Shown here: positions 5,954-6,797 of the stretch, piece after piece | Position numbering within the stretch: position 1 is the stretch's first letter | How the letters are laid out: every line of letters starts with the position of its first letter | DNA from: an uncultured Phycisphaerales bacterium | Lineage (GTDB): Bacteria; Planctomycetota; Phycisphaerae; Phycisphaerales; UBA1924 | Length of the DNA stretch: 6,797 bases | Assembly: GCA_937871415.1 (NCBI GenBank) | Contig: CALMQD010000472.1 | Coordinates: 1 to 6,797 of the forward strand | Direction of reading: 5' to 3' | Translations under genes and position numbers: made by a program | Notes under the pieces: generated by a model | The model's input: only the letters and a program-made list of their open reading frames with translations | Database searches by the model: none | What the model was told of the DNA's origin: nothing

Positions 5954-6797
5954 TCACTTCAGCAGACCCGCGGTTCGAAGCAGCCGCTCAACTTCGGCGC
6001 GGGCGAGCGCCACATCGGCGTCTTTCTTGTGGACGGCTGTGTTGGTGATCGCGAGGAACTCGCGCAGGAGTTCCAGCGCCCGCGCTTCGTCGGGCTTCTC
6101 CGGCGGCGGGCCTTCGATCAGCAACATCGCCAGGCGCTGCAGGACCAGCGAGGCGCCGGGGTCGGCCTCGGTGCGGGCCTGGCTCAGCACCGACTCCAGC
6201 TCCCGCCTGGCCCCGGCTTTGTCGCCCGCCCGGTACAAGACGACCGCCAGTTTGGCCGTGATCCGCGCCGCCGCAAAGGGGTGGAGCGACCGCGACAGCC
6301 TGTAGACGCCCGCCGCCGAGCGATCGTCGATTCCGCCAGGGCTGCCGGGATCAACGAGCCGACCCTGGCGCTCCAGCGCGACCGCGAGGTTGTCGAGCGC
6401 CTCGACTGAAGCGTTGTCGCGTTCCGGGCCGGGCTTGCTCGTGCGGATGCCCGAAGGGCCGAGGACTCCCAACGCCGACGCCGCTGCCTGAGCATCGCTC
6501 TCGGCCCGCGCGTAGCTGTCCCTCGCCGCGGCCAGCGAGCCCGGGCCCGCCGCTGCGTCCATGTCGCCGAGTTTCAGGTAAGCCCGCGCACGGCCGCTGA
6601 AGTTCATCACCGCGGGTGAAAGACTGATGGCCCGCGAGTACATCTCGATCGCGCGGGTCACGTCCGCGTGGGTGGGCCGGCGCTCACTCGCGGAGAGCAG
6701 TCGTGCAAGTTCGGTCAGAGGCTGCGAGGCCGTCGGGTCTTGGCGCGACGCGTTGGTCCACAGCGCTTCTTCGCTGAGCCACGCGCTGCTGTACGCC
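5954..6797 (-). CDS. TPR-like helical repeat protein, C-terminal part (N-terminus beyond the right edge)
   Basis: The frame is open from the stop (TGA, complement of 5954-5956) to the right edge, giving 280 visible residues. An in-frame GTG at 6661 could be taken as a start, but 45 further residues continue without a stop (including SEEALWTNASRQDPT and LTELARLLSASERRP), so it is most likely internal. Numbering from the edge, residues 48-82 fit a tetratricopeptide repeat well: RAIEMYSRAISLSP, then GRARAYLKLGD. Later helical pairs (about 136-147, 177-200 with ITAKLAVVLYRAGD, and 217-229) look like degenerate repeats, and the tail is a charged helix ending in RTAGLLK. TPRs are protein-protein interaction scaffolds; no enzymatic domain, signal peptide or membrane segment is visible here, though one could lie upstream. 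It converges on the E2 gene and no functional link is evident. The specific role is not recognised. Confidence 0.75.
   Translation of the reverse strand, partial: AYSSAWLSEEALWTNASRQDPTASQPLTELARLLSASERRPTHADVTRAIEMYSRAISLSPAVMNFSGRARAYLKLGDMDAAAGPGSLAAARDSYARAESDAQAAASALGVLGPSGIRTSKPGPERDNASVEALDNLAVALERQGRLVDPGSPGGIDDRSAAGVYRLSRSLHPFAAARITAKLAVVLYRAGDKAGARRELESVLSQARTEADPGASLVLQRLAMLLIEGPPPEKPDEARALELLREFLAITNTAVHKKDADVALARAEVERLLRTAGLLK

Overview
The window looks like a stretch of ordinary chromosome from a high-GC bacterium. By eye the G+C content is about two thirds or more, and TTA, CTA and TCA codons are almost absent from the genes. The protein style points to Planctomycetota, perhaps the Phycisphaerae: an ACSS2-like acetyl-CoA synthetase with a GHLLGT core, a single-lipoyl E2 with Ala/Pro-rich linkers, and TAG-containing -10-like hexamers about 40 nt before start codons. 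This placement is an inference; no rRNA or other marker gene is present.

Layout, left to right. (1) The C-terminal part of a delta-1-pyrroline-5-carboxylate dehydrogenase, cut by the left edge, + strand, ending at 865. (2) After 30 bp, ribD (896-2146, +), the bifunctional deaminase/reductase of riboflavin synthesis, probably co-transcribed with the dehydrogenase. (3) After 81 bp holding a weak promoter-like site and a Shine-Dalgarno sequence, acs (2228-4384, +), AMP-forming acetyl-CoA synthetase. (4) A 114 bp gap that is the most structured non-coding piece: a hairpin spanning the acs stop codon, a perfect 14-bp palindrome, and a TAGAAT hexamer. (5) The E2 acyltransferase gene of a 2-oxoacid dehydrogenase complex (4499-5926, +). 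(6) A convergent gene on the - strand (5954 to the right edge) encoding a TPR-like helical repeat protein whose N-terminus lies outside the window. No gap exceeds 300 bases.

How the genes fit together: acs and the E2 gene both make acyl-CoA, from acetate plus ATP and from a 2-oxoacid respectively, so they may be two entries to the acetyl-CoA pool placed side by side. The E2 gene has no E1 or E3 gene beside it within the window. The dehydrogenase and ribD have no obvious shared pathway. All complete enzymes keep their main catalytic motifs, and no frameshift or disrupted gene was seen.

I found no mobile element, CRISPR array, tRNA, rRNA, toxin-antitoxin, defence or phage gene, and no convincing undescribed system. 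The observations most worth checking are the structured acs-E2 gap, the divergent zinc-loop motif in RibD, and the repeat-dense insertion in the dehydrogenase.
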